Notes: a model not told the origin generated them from the sequence alone. A stretch of DNA of 64,000 bases from JBBREP01 sp036501845 (GCA_036501845.1 DASXZO010000113.1:1-64000); one strand, 5' to 3'; positions 15,683 through 24,721 are shown, counted from the stretch's first letter. Translations and numbers: made by a program.

Positions 15683-17995
15683 GTGAGCGAACCGTTCGAG
15701 GGCATCACCGTCGTGGCGACGGCGCAGAGCATCGGGGCGGCGTATTGCTGCCGGGTGCTTGCTGACGCGGGTGCGTCGGTCACGATCGTCGAGCCCGCCG
15801 ACGGTCATCCACTGCGGCGTTGGCGCTGTGATGGTGACGTTCCGCACGGGGCAACCGGCGCGCTGTTCCGCTACCTGCACCACGGCATGGGATCGGTCGT
15901 CGACGACGCCGACACATTGCTCGCCGATGCCGACGTGCTCGTCACCGACCGGCTCGACGCCGCCGATCTGTTCGTCCGCCATCCGCAGCTCGTGGTGATC
16001 GCGATCACACCGTGGGGCCTCACCGGTGACGGCGCCGACCGACCTGCGAGCGAGCTCGTGGTGCAGGCCGAGAGTGGCGCGCTCGCAATCCGTGGGCGCC
16101 CGCCCGCGCCGCCGTTCCAGGCCGGCGGCCAGATCACCGATTGGGTGAGTGGCATCTACGGCGCCACCGCCGCGGCGGCCGCGCTGCGAACGTCACGCGG
16201 CCGGCTCATCGACGTCGCGCAGATCGACGTGGCGTGCATCACCGGCACCAACTTCGCCGACCTGTTCGACTCGCTGCGAGGCCGACCGGAACCGACGGGC
16301 CCGGCGCGCACGATCGAAACGCCGTCGATCGAGCCCACCCTCGACGGTTACGTGGGCTTCAACACCAACACGCGCCAGCAGTTCGACGACTTCTGCGTGC
16401 TCATCGAACGGGCCGACCTGCTCGAGCAACCCGAGCTCGCCGCGGTGGCGGCACGCGTCAAGCGCTGGGACGAATGGAACGAGATTGTGCACGCCTGGAC
16501 CACGAAGCACACCACCGCCGACATCGTGGAGCAGGCCGCGGCGTTTCGGATTCCGAGCGCGCCGGTGTGCGACGCCGAAATGCTGCTCGCGATCGATCAC
16601 GTCGTGGATCGCGGCATCTACTCGCCCGATCCCGACAACGAATTCCTCGTACCCCGGCGGCCGTGGACCATCGACGACGAGCCCGCGCCGCCGCGTGGCC
16701 CCTCGCCCGCGATTGGCACGGGACCGGCACGCGTGCCCGCCACGGCCAGCGCTCCGACGCGGGTCGATCGCGCGCTGCCGCTCGACGGCATCCGCGTGGT
16801 CGACCTCACCGCGTGGTGGGCCGGCCCATCGGCCGCGGGAGTGCTCGCGGCGCTGGGCGCCGACGTGATCCACGTGGAGTCGGTGACGCGGCCCGACGGC
16901 ATGCGCATGGCCGGTGGCATGTTCTTCGACCAGCCTGCATGGTGGGAGCGCAGCGCGTTCTTCCTGCAAGCAAACACGAACAAGCGCGGCCTCACGCTCG
17001 ACCTCGCCAACGCCGAGTGCCGCGACCTGTTGTTACGTCTGGTCGACACCGCCGATGTGGTGGTCGAGAACTTCACGCCACGCGTGCTCGCGTCGTTCGA
17101 TCTCGGATGGGACGTGCTGCACGAGCGCAACCCCAACCTGGTGCTCGTGCGCATGCCCGCGTTCGGGCTCACCGGCCCGTGGCGCGACCGGCCAGGGTTC
17201 GCGCAGACGATGGAGCAGCTCACCGGGCTCGCCTGGCTCACCAGCTTCCCGGAAGACCAGCCGCGCATCCAGCGCGGACCGTGCGACCCGAACGGTGGCA
17301 TGCACGCAGCATTCGCCACGATCGCTGCACTCGCGCACCGCGATCGCACCGGCACCGGTTGCTTCGTCGAAGCGCCGATGTTCGAGGCCGCGCTCGCGAT
17401 CGCGGCCGAACTGTCGATCGAGTGGACCGCGTACAGCACGCGGCTGCAGCGCGAAGGCAATCGCAGCCCACACGCCGCGCCGCAGAACCTTTACGCCACT
17501 GCGGAAACCGAGGAATGGCTGGCAATCTCGGTCACCCACGACCGCGAGTGGCAAGGCCTGTGCACCGCGCTCGGCCGTGACGATTGGGCCGGCGACCCCA
17601 AGCTCGCGTCGCATCGCGGCCGCCGCCAGCACCATGAGGAGCTCGACCGCGTCATCGCCGTGTGGTCATCGGAGCGCGCACTCGACGACGCGCTCACCGC
17701 CCTGCACGTCGCCGGCGTGCCCGCGGCCCGCGCGTGGGACCCGCGTCGCGTGCACGAGGAGCCGGTGATGCACGCGCGCGGCCTCTTCGAGACGGTCGAG
17801 CATCCCATCATCGGCCCGCACCCGATTCCAGCCTTGCCGTTCCGCATGGACGGGGTCGATCGGTGGATCCACCGGCACGCGCCCACGATGGGCGAGCACA
17901 ACCACGAGGTCCTGCACGAAGTGGGCGTCGGCGACGACGAAATCGCACGCCTCGAACGCGACGGCATCATCGGCACCACACCCAAAGGTCTCTGA
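15683..17995 (+). CDS. Tandem two-domain family III CoA-transferase (CaiB/BaiF)
   Basis: 770 residues with two complete family III domains, about 1-340 and 366-770, joined by a Pro-rich linker. Family III enzymes use an Asp to form the aspartyl-CoA thioester. The N-terminal domain has GRLID177VAQID; the C-terminal domain has GTGCFVE563APMFE, i.e. Glu at the equivalent site. Motifs of the second half are otherwise canonical (DLTAWWAGP, LGADVIHVES, NTNKRGLTLDL). The fusion makes an intramolecular version of the usual interlocked dimer. Followed 23 bp later by an amidohydrolase. Acid substrate unknown. Confidence 0.9.
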   Translation: MSEPFEGITVVATAQSIGAAYCCRVLADAGASVTIVEPADGHPLRRWRCDGDVPHGATGALFRYLHHGMGSVVDDADTLLADADVLVTDRLDAADLFVRHPQLVVIAITPWGLTGDGADRPASELVVQAESGALAIRGRPPAPPFQAGGQITDWVSGIYGATAAAAALRTSRGRLIDVAQIDVACITGTNFADLFDSLRGRPEPTGPARTIETPSIEPTLDGYVGFNTNTRQQFDDFCVLIERADLLEQPELAAVAARVKRWDEWNEIVHAWTTKHTTADIVEQAAAFRIPSAPVCDAEMLLAIDHVVDRGIYSPDPDNEFLVPRRPWTIDDEPAPPRGPSPAIGTGPARVPATASAPTRVDRALPLDGIRVVDLTAWWAGPSAAGVLAALGADVIHVESVTRPDGMRMAGGMFFDQPAWWERSAFFLQANTNKRGLTLDLANAECRDLLLRLVDTADVVVENFTPRVLASFDLGWDVLHERNPNLVLVRMPAFGLTGPWRDRPGFAQTMEQLTGLAWLTSFPEDQPRIQRGPCDPNGGMHAAFATIAALAHRDRTGTGCFVEAPMFEAALAIAAELSIEWTAYSTRLQREGNRSPHAAPQNLYATAETEEWLAISVTHDREWQGLCTALGRDDWAGDPKLASHRGRRQHHEELDRVIAVWSSERALDDALTALHVAGVPAARAWDPRRVHEEPVMHARGLFETVEHPIIGPHPIPALPFRMDGVDRWIHRHAPTMGEHNHEVLHEVGVGDDEIARLERDGIIGTTPKGL

Positions 17996-18018
17996 CCCTG
18001 CTTCCGGCGAGGAACACC

Positions 18019-19188
18019 ATGGCAACCGACCTCTTCGACCAGCACCGCGTGATCGATGTCGACACGCACCTCACCGAACCGCCCGACACGTGGACCGCGC
18101 GCTTCCCTGCGCAGCGCCACGACGACGTGCCCCACATCGAGCGGATCAATGGGCAGGACGTGTGGATGGCGGCCGGCACGCGCATCGGCGCGCCCGGCTA
18201 CTACTCGATGGCTGGGTGGAACGGCGTGATGCCGGCGTCGGTGCCGCCCACGTTCGACGACATCGCGCCGTCGATGTACGACGCGTCGGCTCGCGTCGCG
18301 TTCCTCGACGATGAAGGCATCGACGCGCAGGTGCTGTATCCGAACGTCGGTGGGTTCGGCAACGCGCACTTCCTTCGCCTCGGCGACCAAGAGCTCGTCG
18401 CCGGATGCGTGCGCGCCTACAACGACTTCCTCACCGATTGGTGCAACGTCGCGCCCGACCGCCTCGTCGCCGTCACCGCGCTCCCCTTCTGGGACGTCGA
18501 CTTCGCGATCGCCGAGATGCAGCGGTGCCACGAGCGCGGCCACCGCGCCGTCAATTTCTGCAACCAGCCCGAGGACCATGGTCAACCACCGCTCGCGCAT
18601 CCGCATTGGGATCGACTCTGGGCCGCGGTGCAGGAACTCGGCGCGCCGGTGAGCTTCCACATCGGTGGTGGCCAGATGGGAACCAATTTCGTCGACACGG
18701 CCGAGATGGGCTGGATGACGAACTTCGCCCGCACCTCGTCGTTGATCATCCTCGACAACCAGCGTTGCATCGCCGACCTGATCTTCGGCGGCGTGTGTCA
18801 CCGATTCCCGGAGCTGAAATTCGTGTCGGTGGAGTCGGGCGTCGGCTGGATACCGGGCCTGCTCGAGACGTTCGATTGGCAATGGCGTAATGGCGGCGTG
18901 CGCGACGAGCACCCCGACTACGACCTGCTCCCGAGCGAGTACTTCCGCCGCCAGGTGTTCGGCTGCTTCTGGTTCGAACAGCAGGCCGCGCTCGACACCA
19001 TCGCGCAGTATCCCGACAACGTCCTCTACGAGAGCGACTACCCGCACCCCACGTGCCAGTACCCCGGTCCGTGCACGCCGGCGCAGCGCCCGCGCGACTA
19101 TGCCAGCGCCGCGCTGTCGTCGCTCGACGACGACGTGGCCGACAAGGTGCTCTTCCGCAACGCCGCCGCGCTCTACCGCATCACCTGA
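18019..19188 (+). CDS. Amidohydrolase family 2 (ACMSD-like metal-dependent hydrolase)
   Basis: 389-residue TIM-barrel hydrolase of the amidohydrolase-2 family. The N-terminal strand reads VIDVDTHLTEP (Glu/His variation of the HxH metal site), SFHIGGG holds the barrel His, and YESDYPHP carries the metal-binding Asp near the C-terminus. Family members decarboxylate or hydrolyse aromatic ring-cleavage products and orthohydroxybenzoates. GGCGAGGAACACC precedes the ATG at 18019. Being directly behind the CoA-transferase suggests a common degradation pathway. Confidence 0.85.
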   Translation: MATDLFDQHRVIDVDTHLTEPPDTWTARFPAQRHDDVPHIERINGQDVWMAAGTRIGAPGYYSMAGWNGVMPASVPPTFDDIAPSMYDASARVAFLDDEGIDAQVLYPNVGGFGNAHFLRLGDQELVAGCVRAYNDFLTDWCNVAPDRLVAVTALPFWDVDFAIAEMQRCHERGHRAVNFCNQPEDHGQPPLAHPHWDRLWAAVQELGAPVSFHIGGGQMGTNFVDTAEMGWMTNFARTSSLIILDNQRCIADLIFGGVCHRFPELKFVSVESGVGWIPGLLETFDWQWRNGGVRDEHPDYDLLPSEYFRRQVFGCFWFEQQAALDTIAQYPDNVLYESDYPHPTCQYPGPCTPAQRPRDYASAALSSLDDDVADKVLFRNAAALYRIT

Positions 19189-19189
19189 G

Positions 19190-19600
19190 CTACGAGCGTT
19201 CCATCGACTGCACGTCGAAGTAGATCGGCAGCAGGTACTTCACATAGAACGCGTGCACGGTGAGGTTCGGGTAGACGAGGTCGTCGTACTCCTGCATCTG
19301 CACCCGGTCGTCCTTGTCCTGATACCGCTTGCACGCGTCGAGCAACGAGTCGACTTCCGCGCGCGTGTCCTGCAGCAGACCGAGATGGTCGAACCCGGGT
19401 GAGCTGATCGGTTTGCTGCTCTCAGCGAGCAGGATGAACTGCTCGGCGTCGGGCAACAGGATGTGACAGCGCTGGCCGACCACGTCCGTATCGCTGGCCT
19501 TCCACCCGAACACCGATCCGTAGAACGCGTCGACCTCGTCGCGGAACTCGTCGGTGAGCGTGCCGCGAGCGAACGTGAGCTCCATGTGGTTGAACCGCAT
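19190..19600 (-). CDS. VOC/glyoxalase-fold protein
   Basis: 136 residues; convergent with the amidohydrolase, stops 1 bp apart. Start MRFNHMELTFARG, then DEVDAFYGSVFGWKASD, the typical beta-alpha-beta of a vicinal-oxygen-chelate module, and GFDHLGLLQD with the second metal-type His. The start at 19600 is chosen because TACCGT lies exactly 7 nt upstream, as for other leaderless genes here. The C-terminus (HAFYVKYLLPIYFDVQ) extends beyond the domain. Possibly a ring-cleavage or isomerase-type helper; no specific reaction can be assigned. Confidence 0.72.
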   Translation of the reverse strand: MRFNHMELTFARGTLTDEFRDEVDAFYGSVFGWKASDTDVVGQRCHILLPDAEQFILLAESSKPISSPGFDHLGLLQDTRAEVDSLLDACKRYQDKDDRVQMQEYDDLVYPNLTVHAFYVKYLLPIYFDVQSMERS

Positions 19601-19607
19601 GGCGCGC

Positions 19608-19613
19608 ACGGTA
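19608..19613 (-). promoter_or_regulatory. -10 element (TACCGT) of leaderless VOC gene
   Basis: On the minus strand TACCGT is separated by 7 nt from the ATG at 19600; no ribosome-binding site is present. Confidence 0.4.
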
Positions 19614-19634
19614 CCGCGGCGCGGCACGCGTCAC

Positions 19635-22169
19635 CTATGGGCGCTGCAACTCGATCACCTGCTGGAACGTGGGACGGTTCGTGGTGCGCATCGTGTTCGA
19701 GATCAGTCCCGGCGTGAAGCCGGTGCGCGACGCCTGCTCGAGCCACGTGTTGGGGTTCGGGCCGTACTGCGTCTCGAGCTGCGAGACCGCCGAGTTGAAC
19801 GCCGACCACAGCGAGGCCCGGCACGCGCTGAGCGACCCGTTCCCGCAGTAGTCGAGGTGGAACGGGCCGACCACGGGTTCACCGAGCAGATGGCGCAGGT
19901 CCTTGTCCACGTAGCTCTGGCCCGCGTCGCCGCCGAGGCCGCGAATGGAGTTGAGGTCGCTCAGCAGCGAGGTCGAGTTGAACACGGGCGACATCACCGC
20001 GTCGGCGATTCCCGTCCAGACCCCGTCCATGATCGCCGGACCCGGGCTGTCGTCGAAGCCGTTGTTGTCGGCATCGAGGCGGGGCGCGTCGGCCGCGACC
20101 CAAGTATTCAGCAACGTGAGCACCTGGGCGTCGAGGCGGTTCGGAGCCGCGCTGCCTTGCAACACACTGTTCACCACAGGCCACACGAGGGAGCGCTGGT
20201 CCTGCGTGGCGGCGTTGTTCATCACGCCCACGTCCTGCGCAAGAGTCACCTTCGACTTGTAGCCGTTGAACATCGACACTCGGTGGATCGCACCGAGCGG
20301 ATCGTTGTCGCCGGCAACGAACCCGGGCGCCGGCCGGTTGTTCCAGTTCAACAAGATGCCGTTCGGGCCCGCGACCGCGTGTGGGTGCTGGTCCTGGGTG
20401 AGGAAGCCGCGCCAGTCGTAGGCGCCGGTGCCGAGAGTCGGCAGGCGACGGTCGAGGCCGGGGGCACGCTGCGGCAACAAACCCGAAGAGAAGTACGCCG
20501 TCGACGTGCGTGAGGCATAGGCCCAGTTGAACGTGAAGCCGAATTCGTTCGCCGCAGTGAAGAACTTCTGCGGCGTGGTGGCGACACCGTCAGTCATGTC
20601 GTCGAGCGCGGCGAGGTTCAGACCGTCACGCCCCGATGTCGAACGCTGGCGAGCGAGCGCGATCGGCGTGCCGTGCGACGTTGCCGTTCCGATCACCGGA
20701 CCATGCACCGATGTCTGGTACACGACCGGGCTTCCGTTGAGTGTTCCGGCGTTCACCGTGTCGAACGCCGTGCACTTGCCCTTGTACACGTAGTGCGTCG
20801 ACGTGCGCGTCGGAGTGGACCCGTCGGTATTGCACAGCGGAAGCGCGAACACATCCTCGACATCGTTCGACGCCGAGGTGAGGCTCCACGCGTAGTTCTG
20901 AGTGCGGCCGATGAGCATGTACATCGACATGCCCGGCACTCCGATGCCCTGCGCATGGATTCCGGGGCCGTCGAGCTGCTCCTGCTCGACGATCTCCGGG
21001 TAGTAGTAGCCGAGCTGCGGACCCATCACTGCGAGCGTGTTGGTGTCGGCCGAACGCTCGGGGTTCACCACGAGGAAGTTCGAGATCTGCTTGTTCGGCA
21101 CCGGGCCCGCGGCGGGGTACGTCGGGTCGGTGTACGGCGGAGTCGACAGGGGCTGCTTCGTCGCGGTGGTCGCAGTCGTCGCGGCTGCGGATGCCGCCGC
21201 GGCGGTCTTCGCCGTCGCACTCTGCACGGGATTGACCGACTGGATCGAGCCCATGTCGATCGACTCGCTGCCGGTCACCGGACCACCTGTCTGCACCGGG
21301 TAGTTGAAGTGCTGGCTGATTGTCGTCGGCGCCTCGGGGTCGTCGAGCAGCATCGTGTCCGACCACGCCTTGTAACCCTTGGAGTTGCCCATCTCGTGCT
21401 GCAGCTCCGAGAGGAACTCGGCGTTCGACGCCTCGGCACCGCCACCTTCGCCGAAGATCGAGCCGATGAACGCAGCCGTCGCGATCACGTCGTTCACGGT
21501 CGCCGGCGGCTCGTCGACGTTGTGCGCCTTGATGTACGCGTTGATGCCATCGGCCTCGCCCTGCGCGTCGGCGATGATCTGCTTGCCCTTCGCGCCATAG
21601 GTGGTGGCGATCAGATTCACCTCATTCGTCACCATCTGCTCGACCTGCGCGCTCGGCACGAACGACTGTCCGCTCGTCACCAGACCGAACGCGTTGATGC
21701 CGGGGATGTCGGCCACCGCAACGCGTGCCGGCCCGCGTCCGAGCTCGAGCAAGAGCATCCGGTCGCGCGCCGTCACCCATCCGGCTCCGAAGTCGAGGTC
21801 TTGGCGCGTCTTACCGGTGATGTGCGGGATGCCGTACGAGTCGTACACGATCGTCGTGCCGGGATGACCCGTGTTCTCCACGTGCGTCGCGCCGACGGGC
21901 TTGAAGTTCTCGGGGATGTAGTCCGACGAGATGTCGGCGTCGGTGACGTTGCTCCGCAACGGCGTGAGCGCGTCGTACAACGGCAGCTGATCGGTGGAGT
22001 TCGCGGTGAGCGGGAACCCGCCGTAATCGCCGGGCGGCAAGATGTAGTAGGCGCGGTCGCCGGGCTTGTGCGCCGCAGCCTCGCTCGTGGCGCCAGGTGC
22101 GATCGCACCCACCACGAGCACCACACCCAACGTCGCCGCGATCAATCCATGCCGAGTGGCAGCGGTCAT
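19635..22169 (-). CDS. Secreted penicillin-acylase-family (S45) Ntn hydrolase
   Basis: 844 residues. An N-terminal signal peptide (LIAATLGVVLVVGAIAPGATSEA) indicates export. S45 proenzymes are cut autocatalytically before a Ser that becomes the beta-chain nucleophile; here residues 361-370 read QI-S363-NFLVVNP, matching the usual SNxW/VV-P start. The alpha part has HVENTGHPGTTIVYDSYGIPHI-type sequence and the Trp-containing GWVTARDRMLLLE. An Ala/Thr-rich spacer (about 317-340) precedes the cleavage site. Targets may be acylated lactones, amides or beta-lactams. The gene stands alone. The 160 bp upstream contain a 13-bp tandem repeat. Confidence 0.9.
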   Translation of the reverse strand: MTAATRHGLIAATLGVVLVVGAIAPGATSEAAAHKPGDRAYYILPPGDYGGFPLTANSTDQLPLYDALTPLRSNVTDADISSDYIPENFKPVGATHVENTGHPGTTIVYDSYGIPHITGKTRQDLDFGAGWVTARDRMLLLELGRGPARVAVADIPGINAFGLVTSGQSFVPSAQVEQMVTNEVNLIATTYGAKGKQIIADAQGEADGINAYIKAHNVDEPPATVNDVIATAAFIGSIFGEGGGAEASNAEFLSELQHEMGNSKGYKAWSDTMLLDDPEAPTTISQHFNYPVQTGGPVTGSESIDMGSIQSVNPVQSATAKTAAAASAAATTATTATKQPLSTPPYTDPTYPAAGPVPNKQISNFLVVNPERSADTNTLAVMGPQLGYYYPEIVEQEQLDGPGIHAQGIGVPGMSMYMLIGRTQNYAWSLTSASNDVEDVFALPLCNTDGSTPTRTSTHYVYKGKCTAFDTVNAGTLNGSPVVYQTSVHGPVIGTATSHGTPIALARQRSTSGRDGLNLAALDDMTDGVATTPQKFFTAANEFGFTFNWAYASRTSTAYFSSGLLPQRAPGLDRRLPTLGTGAYDWRGFLTQDQHPHAVAGPNGILLNWNNRPAPGFVAGDNDPLGAIHRVSMFNGYKSKVTLAQDVGVMNNAATQDQRSLVWPVVNSVLQGSAAPNRLDAQVLTLLNTWVAADAPRLDADNNGFDDSPGPAIMDGVWTGIADAVMSPVFNSTSLLSDLNSIRGLGGDAGQSYVDKDLRHLLGEPVVGPFHLDYCGNGSLSACRASLWSAFNSAVSQLETQYGPNPNTWLEQASRTGFTPGLISNTMRTTNRPTFQQVIELQRP

Positions 22170-22197
22170 CGATATCCCTCCGTGCTTGCCCCAGCCC

Positions 22198-22242
22198 AGT
22201 TCTCAGTTCCAGTTCTCAGTTCCAGTTCTCAGTTCCAGTTCC
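22198..22242. repeat. 13-bp tandem repeat, three and a half copies
   Basis: AGTTCTCAGTTCC occurs three times head to tail (22198-22210, 22211-22223, 22224-22236), followed by AGTTCC. It lies between the divergent acylase gene and the antitoxin promoter, 28 bp from the acylase start, and is AT-richer than its surroundings. Confidence 0.9.
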
Positions 22243-22316
22243 ACTGGCGATCCTGCCACAGCCAGTACCCGTGGCGACAGAGAGCGGTCAGCCGCCGCCT
22301 CCCAGCACCATCTGAC

Positions 22317-22322
22317 TATAAT
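22317..22322 (+). promoter_or_regulatory. Consensus -10 (TATAAT) of Phd/RelE module, leaderless
   Basis: A perfect TATAAT is 7 nt before the antitoxin ATG, so the transcript probably begins at the start codon. No clear -35 is seen. This is the only perfect consensus box that I found in the window. Confidence 0.65.
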
Positions 22323-22329
22323 TCTGGTC

Positions 22330-22605
22330 ATGAGCGACTCGACTCTGCCACTCGCCGAGATCAAGAAGCGCCTCTCCGAAATCGTCGATGGCGTCGAGAC
22401 GCGTCACGACCGTGTGGTGCTCACGCGCAACGGCCGCGCCGCGGCCGTGATCATGTCGCCCGACGACCTCGAGGCGCTCGAGGAGACCGTCGAGATCCTC
22501 TCGAACCCTGCGGCGATGCGCGCCATCCGCAAGGCTGAAGCCGAGATCGAACACGGCAAACGCGTGACCGCTGACGAGCTGCGGGCGAAGTATCTCGGCC
22601 GATGA
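22330..22605 (+). CDS. Type II antitoxin, Phd/YefM family
   Basis: 91 residues. MSDSTLPLAEIKKRLSEIVDGV begins the DNA-binding dimer fold, followed by RVVLTRNGRAAAVIMSPDDLEAL, the hallmark of Phd/YefM antitoxins, and a flexible C-terminal tail (VTADELRAKYLG) that would wrap the toxin. It neutralises the RelE-type toxin encoded by the overlapping next gene and should repress the module's promoter. Start chosen by the -10 box 7 nt upstream. Confidence 0.92.
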   Translation: MSDSTLPLAEIKKRLSEIVDGVETRHDRVVLTRNGRAAAVIMSPDDLEALEETVEILSNPAAMRAIRKAEAEIEHGKRVTADELRAKYLGR

Positions 22606-22868
22606 CTTGGGAGCTGCGCGTCGCGGCTTCGGCCGAACGCACGCTCGCCCGCCTTCCGAGCCGCGCGGCCGCAGCGATCGTGGAGTTCATGGTGGGGCCG
22701 CTCTGTGAGGAACCGTTCCGCGTCGGGAGACCGCTCCTGCGCGAGCTCAGCGACTACCACTCGGCCCGCCGGGGCGCCTATCGGATCGTGTATCGCATCG
22801 TCGATCAAGACCGGACTGTGCTCGTGGTGCGGATCGAGCACCGAGCCGACGTCTACCGAAGTCGCTGA
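22602..22868 (+). CDS. Type II toxin, RelE/ParE family
   Basis: 88 residues, ATG overlapping the antitoxin stop by 4 nt. RelE fold features: LRVAASAERTLARLP, PLLRELSDYHSARRGAYRIVYRI, and VLVVRIEHRADVYR at the C-terminus. In RelE these Arg/His/Tyr residues cleave mRNA in the ribosomal A site. The pair with Phd/YefM is a complete module. It ends 8 bp before the convergent solute-binding gene. Confidence 0.93.
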   Translation: MTWELRVAASAERTLARLPSRAAAAIVEFMVGPLCEEPFRVGRPLLRELSDYHSARRGAYRIVYRIVDQDRTVLVVRIEHRADVYRSR

Positions 22869-22875
22869 CCTCGAG

Positions 22876-23979
22876 CTACGCCAGCACCCGCTCGGCGACG
22901 GCTTGCACTGCTTCGAGCGCCGACCGTGCTGTCGACTCGCCGCGAATCGCGATGCGGATCGCCGACCACCCAGCGTCTTCGATCTCGGGGAATCGAGGGT
23001 GGGGCGGGTAGGTGATCATGGCCTCGGCGATGGTGGATCGGGTGATGGCCAGTCGCGCTTCGTCAATTGCGTCATCGGGTTGCACTGCGGCGAGCGCGTC
23101 TGGGTGCGCGCACATCGACCCGCCGGCTGCGTCGCGAGCCTGAGCCTCTCGACCGATCAACGCGTGCACGAACGCGACGGCGCGCGGCACGTCGGCACAT
23201 GTCGTCGGGATCGCCCAGCCGTGACAACCTGCGTACGAGACCCGGCGCTTGCTGCCCGCGGGATAGGGCGCGGGTGCGATCGCGCCGCGTGCCCGATCGC
23301 GGATAGGTCCATAACCGCCGGGCCACACTCCCGCCGCGTCGACGCGGCCGTCGAGCAGCGCGCGGTCGACCTCGTCGTAGTGCCAGTCGGGTAGGTCAGC
23401 CGGCGCGCGTGATGCGAGCGCGCGCAGCGTCTCGATCGCGTGCTCGGCCTCGTCGCTCGTGATCGTCGGCCCACCCGAAGCGTCGAAGAGTTCGCCGCCG
23501 TTGCCCACGACGAGCTCGAAGAACGTGCCGAACAAGCCCGATTCGCGGCCGGGGAACCCGAAGCGCACCTCGGACTCGACCAGCTCAGCCCACGAGTCGG
23601 GCGGCGTCGCTGCCGCGCGCGCCACGCGCTCGCGCCAGTACCAGAGGATGCGCACGTCGATGAGCCGCGGCGCGCACAGGAGGGCACCATCGAAGCGGCA
23701 GAGGTCGACCGCTCGCGGCGCCAGCTCAGCGAGCGCGGCCTGGTCGATCAGCGCTTCGAGCGGCTGCAACCACTGCGCCTGCGACGGCGCATACTTCGAA
23801 TGGGTCGCGAGCACGTCGATGCGCTCGCCGGCGCGCAGCATGTCGGCGACGCGGCGATTCAGCGTCGGGTGGTCGGCGTGCACAACTACCTCGACTGTTC
23901 CCAGTGGAAATCCGGCGTAGAGGTGGTCGTACATCGGCCCGCCCACGAGCGCGACGCGCAACGGGTCGGCCGTGGCCAT
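22876..23979 (-). CDS. Family 1 extracellular solute-binding-like protein lacking a signal peptide
   Basis: 367 residues. The sequence has sugar-binding-protein features: IDVLATHSKYAPSQAQWLQPLEALID, a hinge region around LWYWRERVARAAATPPDSWAELV, GGELFDASGGPTITSDEAEHAIETLRAL, and a C-terminal helical lobe. The N-terminus MATADPLRVALVGGP goes straight into the first strand with no signal peptide or lipobox, so either it stays inside the cell or the true start is elsewhere. It begins 2 bp after the SDR stop and is co-transcribed with it. No permease or ATPase genes are adjacent. Confidence 0.72.
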   Translation of the reverse strand: MATADPLRVALVGGPMYDHLYAGFPLGTVEVVVHADHPTLNRRVADMLRAGERIDVLATHSKYAPSQAQWLQPLEALIDQAALAELAPRAVDLCRFDGALLCAPRLIDVRILWYWRERVARAAATPPDSWAELVESEVRFGFPGRESGLFGTFFELVVGNGGELFDASGGPTITSDEAEHAIETLRALASRAPADLPDWHYDEVDRALLDGRVDAAGVWPGGYGPIRDRARGAIAPAPYPAGSKRRVSYAGCHGWAIPTTCADVPRAVAFVHALIGREAQARDAAGGSMCAHPDALAAVQPDDAIDEARLAITRSTIAEAMITYPPHPRFPEIEDAGWSAIRIAIRGESTARSALEAVQAVAERVLA

Positions 23980-23981
23980 CG

Positions 23982-24698
23982 TCAGGTGACGACCCGCACG
24001 CCGGTGATACCGCCGTCGAGCAGGAAGTCGGCACCGGTGGTGAAGGTCGTGTCGGCGGCGAGGTAGTGCACGGCCGCGGCCACCTCCTCACATTCGACCA
24101 TGCGTCCCAGCGGCTGGCGCCGCCGCAGTGCCTCGATCGTGGCATCGGGATCCGGCGTGTTGCGTGCGAGCCCTTCCACCCATGGGCTCCACACCGTTCC
24201 CGGCGACACGCAATTCACGCGGATGCCGTACGGCAGCTCGTCGACCGCCATCGCCTTCGTGAGCGCGAGCACCGCGCCCTTCGACGCGCCGTACACGGCC
24301 CGCTCGACCAGCCCCACCGACGCGACCACCGAGCAGGTGTTCACCACCGCGCCGCGCTCGCGTGTGCGCATCGCGGGCAGGAACGCGCGGCTCATGTTCG
24401 CAGTGCCGAACACGTTCACCGCGAACACCCGCTCCCAGTCGTCAGGGGTCGACGTCACCACGTCGCCGGTCGCACTCACGCCCGCGTTGTTGCACAGGAC
24501 GGCCACCGGCCCCACCTCGGCTTCGATGCGCGCCGCCTCGGCGGCGCACGCGCCGGGATCACGCACGTCGAAGCCGTCTTTGAGATCGAGGCCCACCACA
24601 GTGTCACCGCTGTCGGTGAAGCGCGCTTCGATGGCCGGACCGATCCCGCCTTGCGTGCCCGTGACCACCACCACCCGTCCCGCCATGGCGTTCATCAT
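23982..24698 (-). CDS. Short-chain dehydrogenase, candidate 2-keto-3-deoxy-L-fuconate dehydrogenase
   Basis: 238-residue classical SDR: TGTQGGIG near the N-terminus, CNNAG, the catalytic Ser in NTCSVVAS, and YGASK. D residues after beta-2 (GLDLKDG) favour NAD. The gene is divergent from the fuconate-dehydratase-like gene by 36 bp, and SDRs of this size oxidise 2-keto-3-deoxy-L-fuconate in the known non-phosphorylating L-fucose pathway. That assignment is by neighbourhood. Three Met codons lie within the first five; residue 5 (24686) is an alternative start. Confidence 0.88.
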   Translation of the reverse strand: MMNAMAGRVVVVTGTQGGIGPAIEARFTDSGDTVVGLDLKDGFDVRDPGACAAEAARIEAEVGPVAVLCNNAGVSATGDVVTSTPDDWERVFAVNVFGTANMSRAFLPAMRTRERGAVVNTCSVVASVGLVERAVYGASKGAVLALTKAMAVDELPYGIRVNCVSPGTVWSPWVEGLARNTPDPDATIEALRRRQPLGRMVECEEVAAAVHYLAADTTFTTGADFLLDGGITGVRVVT

Positions 24699-24721
24699 GG
24701 CGTGCGCGCGGCGGCGGTGCC

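Noticed and set aside
16141..17580. 479-codon plus-strand frame inside the CoA-transferase
   Set aside because: Very Arg/Ala-rich and fully overlapped by the family III CoA-transferase in another frame.
22198..22242. CRISPR-like repeat
   Set aside because: Units are only 13 bp and directly adjacent, with no spacers and no cas genes.
20673..22538. 621-codon plus-strand frame antisense to the acylase
   Set aside because: Arg-rich low-complexity translation with no motif; the minus strand encodes an intact S45 enzyme with signal peptide and nucleophile.
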